From assembly GCA_017965125.1 (NCBI GenBank), contig JAGCQO010000099.1, positions 1-23,738 of the forward strand: a stretch of DNA of 23,738 nt. Direction: 5' to 3'. Of the stretch, positions 22,831 to 23,738 are shown piece after piece. The notes beneath the pieces are model-generated. The model was given only the letters and a program-made list of their open reading frames with translations, ran no database searches and was not told the DNA's origin. The translations under genes and the position numbers were made by a program. This DNA comes from Paludibacteraceae bacterium. GTDB taxonomy: Bacteria; Bacteroidota; Bacteroidia; Bacteroidales; Paludibacteraceae. Position 1 is the stretch's first letter, and every line of letters begins with the position of its first letter.

Positions 22831-23738
22831 TTATTTCATCTTCACGATTACTCCGCTTTTGGCAGGGATTTGCAAGGCGAGCTTCTCGTCGGCGCAGAGT
22901 TTTTGGCTCCATTGCTTGCCGCTCAGCAGGTCTTTGCATTTGTATGTTTTTTCTTTGAGCATGAGATACTCCATTGCGTGGCTCGAGATGTTTATGGAAA
23001 CGTCGGCGTCTTGCTCCCCGAAGTTCACTGCCACAAGTAGCGTCTCCTTGCCGTCGGCCGACTGGCGGAAGTATGAGTACACTCTGTGGTCGTCGTAGTC
23101 GGGGTTGTCGAAGTTCAGCCACTGCAGGTCGTATCGCTTCGAGCCTTCCATGAGCGCAGGCTCTTTCGCCCTCAGGTTGAGCACTGTCCTGTATATGCTC
23201 TGGAGCTCCGACTCTTGCTCAGTGAGCTGTTTGCTGTGCCATCGGCTCAGTGTGTCCACTTTCCAGTAGTCGAAGATGGTCGTTCGACCGTCTCTGCCGC
23301 TGAATCCTTCCTTGTCCATGCCTCTCTCGCCGAACTCCTGACCTGCATAGACCATGAACGGAGCAGACGACAGTGTGGCTGACACTACCAGCGCGGCTAT
23401 GGCGTTTCTGCCGTCGCCGGCGAAGAAGTCCGAGGCTATGCGCTGCTCGTCGTGGTTCTCGAGGAAGTTGAGCATGTGGCTTTGTATGTCATCGACAGCC
23501 TGCCACGAGCCTGTTATGGACGAGGCTGAGGTCTCTTGTCGTGTGGCGGCGCGCAGTGTGTCGTAGAGCCCCACGTTGTCGTAGAGGTAGTCGAAACCGC
23601 CGTGGTGTATGTAGTTCCTGTATTGGTCGGGGTTATAAACATCGGCTATTAATATTATTCTTGGGTATTTCTTCTTCACTTCGGCTATGGCCCAGTGCCA
23701 GAACTCCACCGGCACCATATCAGCCATGTCGCAGCGGA
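22831..23738 (-). CDS. GH13 alpha-amylase family protein, 3' part (5' end outside window)
   Basis: About 302 C-terminal residues of a glycoside hydrolase family 13 enzyme; the frame is open to the right edge, so the N terminus lies beyond it. Conserved region II is at the edge: RCDMADMVPVEFW, whose first Asp (codon 23728-23730) should be the nucleophile. Region IV, FLENHDEQR, carries the third catalytic Asp (codon 23449-23451). Region III reads IADVYNP (Asp codon 23641-23643) where the catalytic acid/base Glu is expected. Further on are YAGQEFGERG, the end of the barrel, and a C-terminal beta domain of about 90 residues. Family enzymes hydrolyse or rearrange alpha-glucans. It ends 5 bases before the copy-2 hairpin. 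Signal peptide and localisation cannot be judged from this part. Confidence 0.92.
   Translation of the reverse strand, partial: RCDMADMVPVEFWHWAIAEVKKKYPRIILIADVYNPDQYRNYIHHGGFDYLYDNVGLYDTLRAATRQETSASSITGSWQAVDDIQSHMLNFLENHDEQRIASDFFAGDGRNAIAALVVSATLSSAPFMVYAGQEFGERGMDKEGFSGRDGRTTIFDYWKVDTLSRWHSKQLTEQESELQSIYRTVLNLRAKEPALMEGSKRYDLQWLNFDNPDYDDHRVYSYFRQSADGKETLLVAVNFGEQDADVSINISSHAMEYLMLKEKTYKCKDLLSGKQWSQKLCADEKLALQIPAKSGVIVKMK

Noticed and set aside
22771..23098. Small plus-strand open frames across the repeat and amylase end
   Set aside because: They read through the terminator palindrome and antisense to the amylase, with no signal of coding.

Overview
The window looks like a chromosomal segment from a member of Bacteroidota, order Bacteroidales (Prevotella/Bacteroides-like). 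The reasons are Bacteroidales-type proteins of unknown function (DUF2023, DUF4837 and DUF3256 types), promoters matching the Bacteroidota -33 TTTG / -7 TAnnTTTG pattern instead of the sigma-70 pattern, little Shine-Dalgarno signal, and envelope proteins typical of the phylum. It reads as core genome: I see no integrase, transposase, phage gene, CRISPR array, rRNA or tRNA.

Layout. (1) 1-976, minus strand: a gene-poor structured stretch, a terminator, a DUF2023 gene, and a long, probably transcribed leader with hairpins and a direct repeat. (2) 977-10801, minus strand: a nine-gene co-directional run. A consensus promoter at 10829-10859 drives an outer-membrane barrel protein, a secreted TPR protein, LptC, a CNNM/CBS membrane protein and a SurA/PpiD-type peptidyl-prolyl isomerase; rlmN, a DUF4837 lipoprotein and a divergent PdxA follow, ending in a strong terminator at 935-962. 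(3) 10971-14031, minus strand: a tight four-gene operon, tsaD, an exosortase/archaeosortase-family protein, a bile acid:sodium symporter-family transporter and a TPM-domain protein. (4) 14108-21902, plus strand: divergent from tsaD, a giant TamB-like protein, an overlapping DUF3256 protein and a large TPR protein, ending at a terminator shared with the converging xpt. (5) 22095-23738, minus strand: xanthine phosphoribosyltransferase between two near-identical 39-bp repeats that carry terminator hairpins, then the 3' part of a GH13 alpha-amylase that runs off the right edge.

How the genes fit together. Envelope biogenesis is the main theme: LptC (LPS transport), the PPIase (folding of exported proteins), the barrel and TPR proteins of the same operon, and TamB (outer-membrane assembly or lipid transport) with two companions. 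Housekeeping genes are interleaved: rlmN (rRNA and tRNA methylation), tsaD (tRNA t6A37) and xpt (purine salvage).

Points most worth a second look: the PdxA homologue lacks one of three metal-binding histidines; the amylase has Asp where GH13 enzymes carry the catalytic Glu; TamB has no conventional start codon that would include its membrane anchor; a solitary exosortase sits in the tsaD operon; 39-bp repeats flank xpt; and DUF2023 has a structured leader of about 190 nt.
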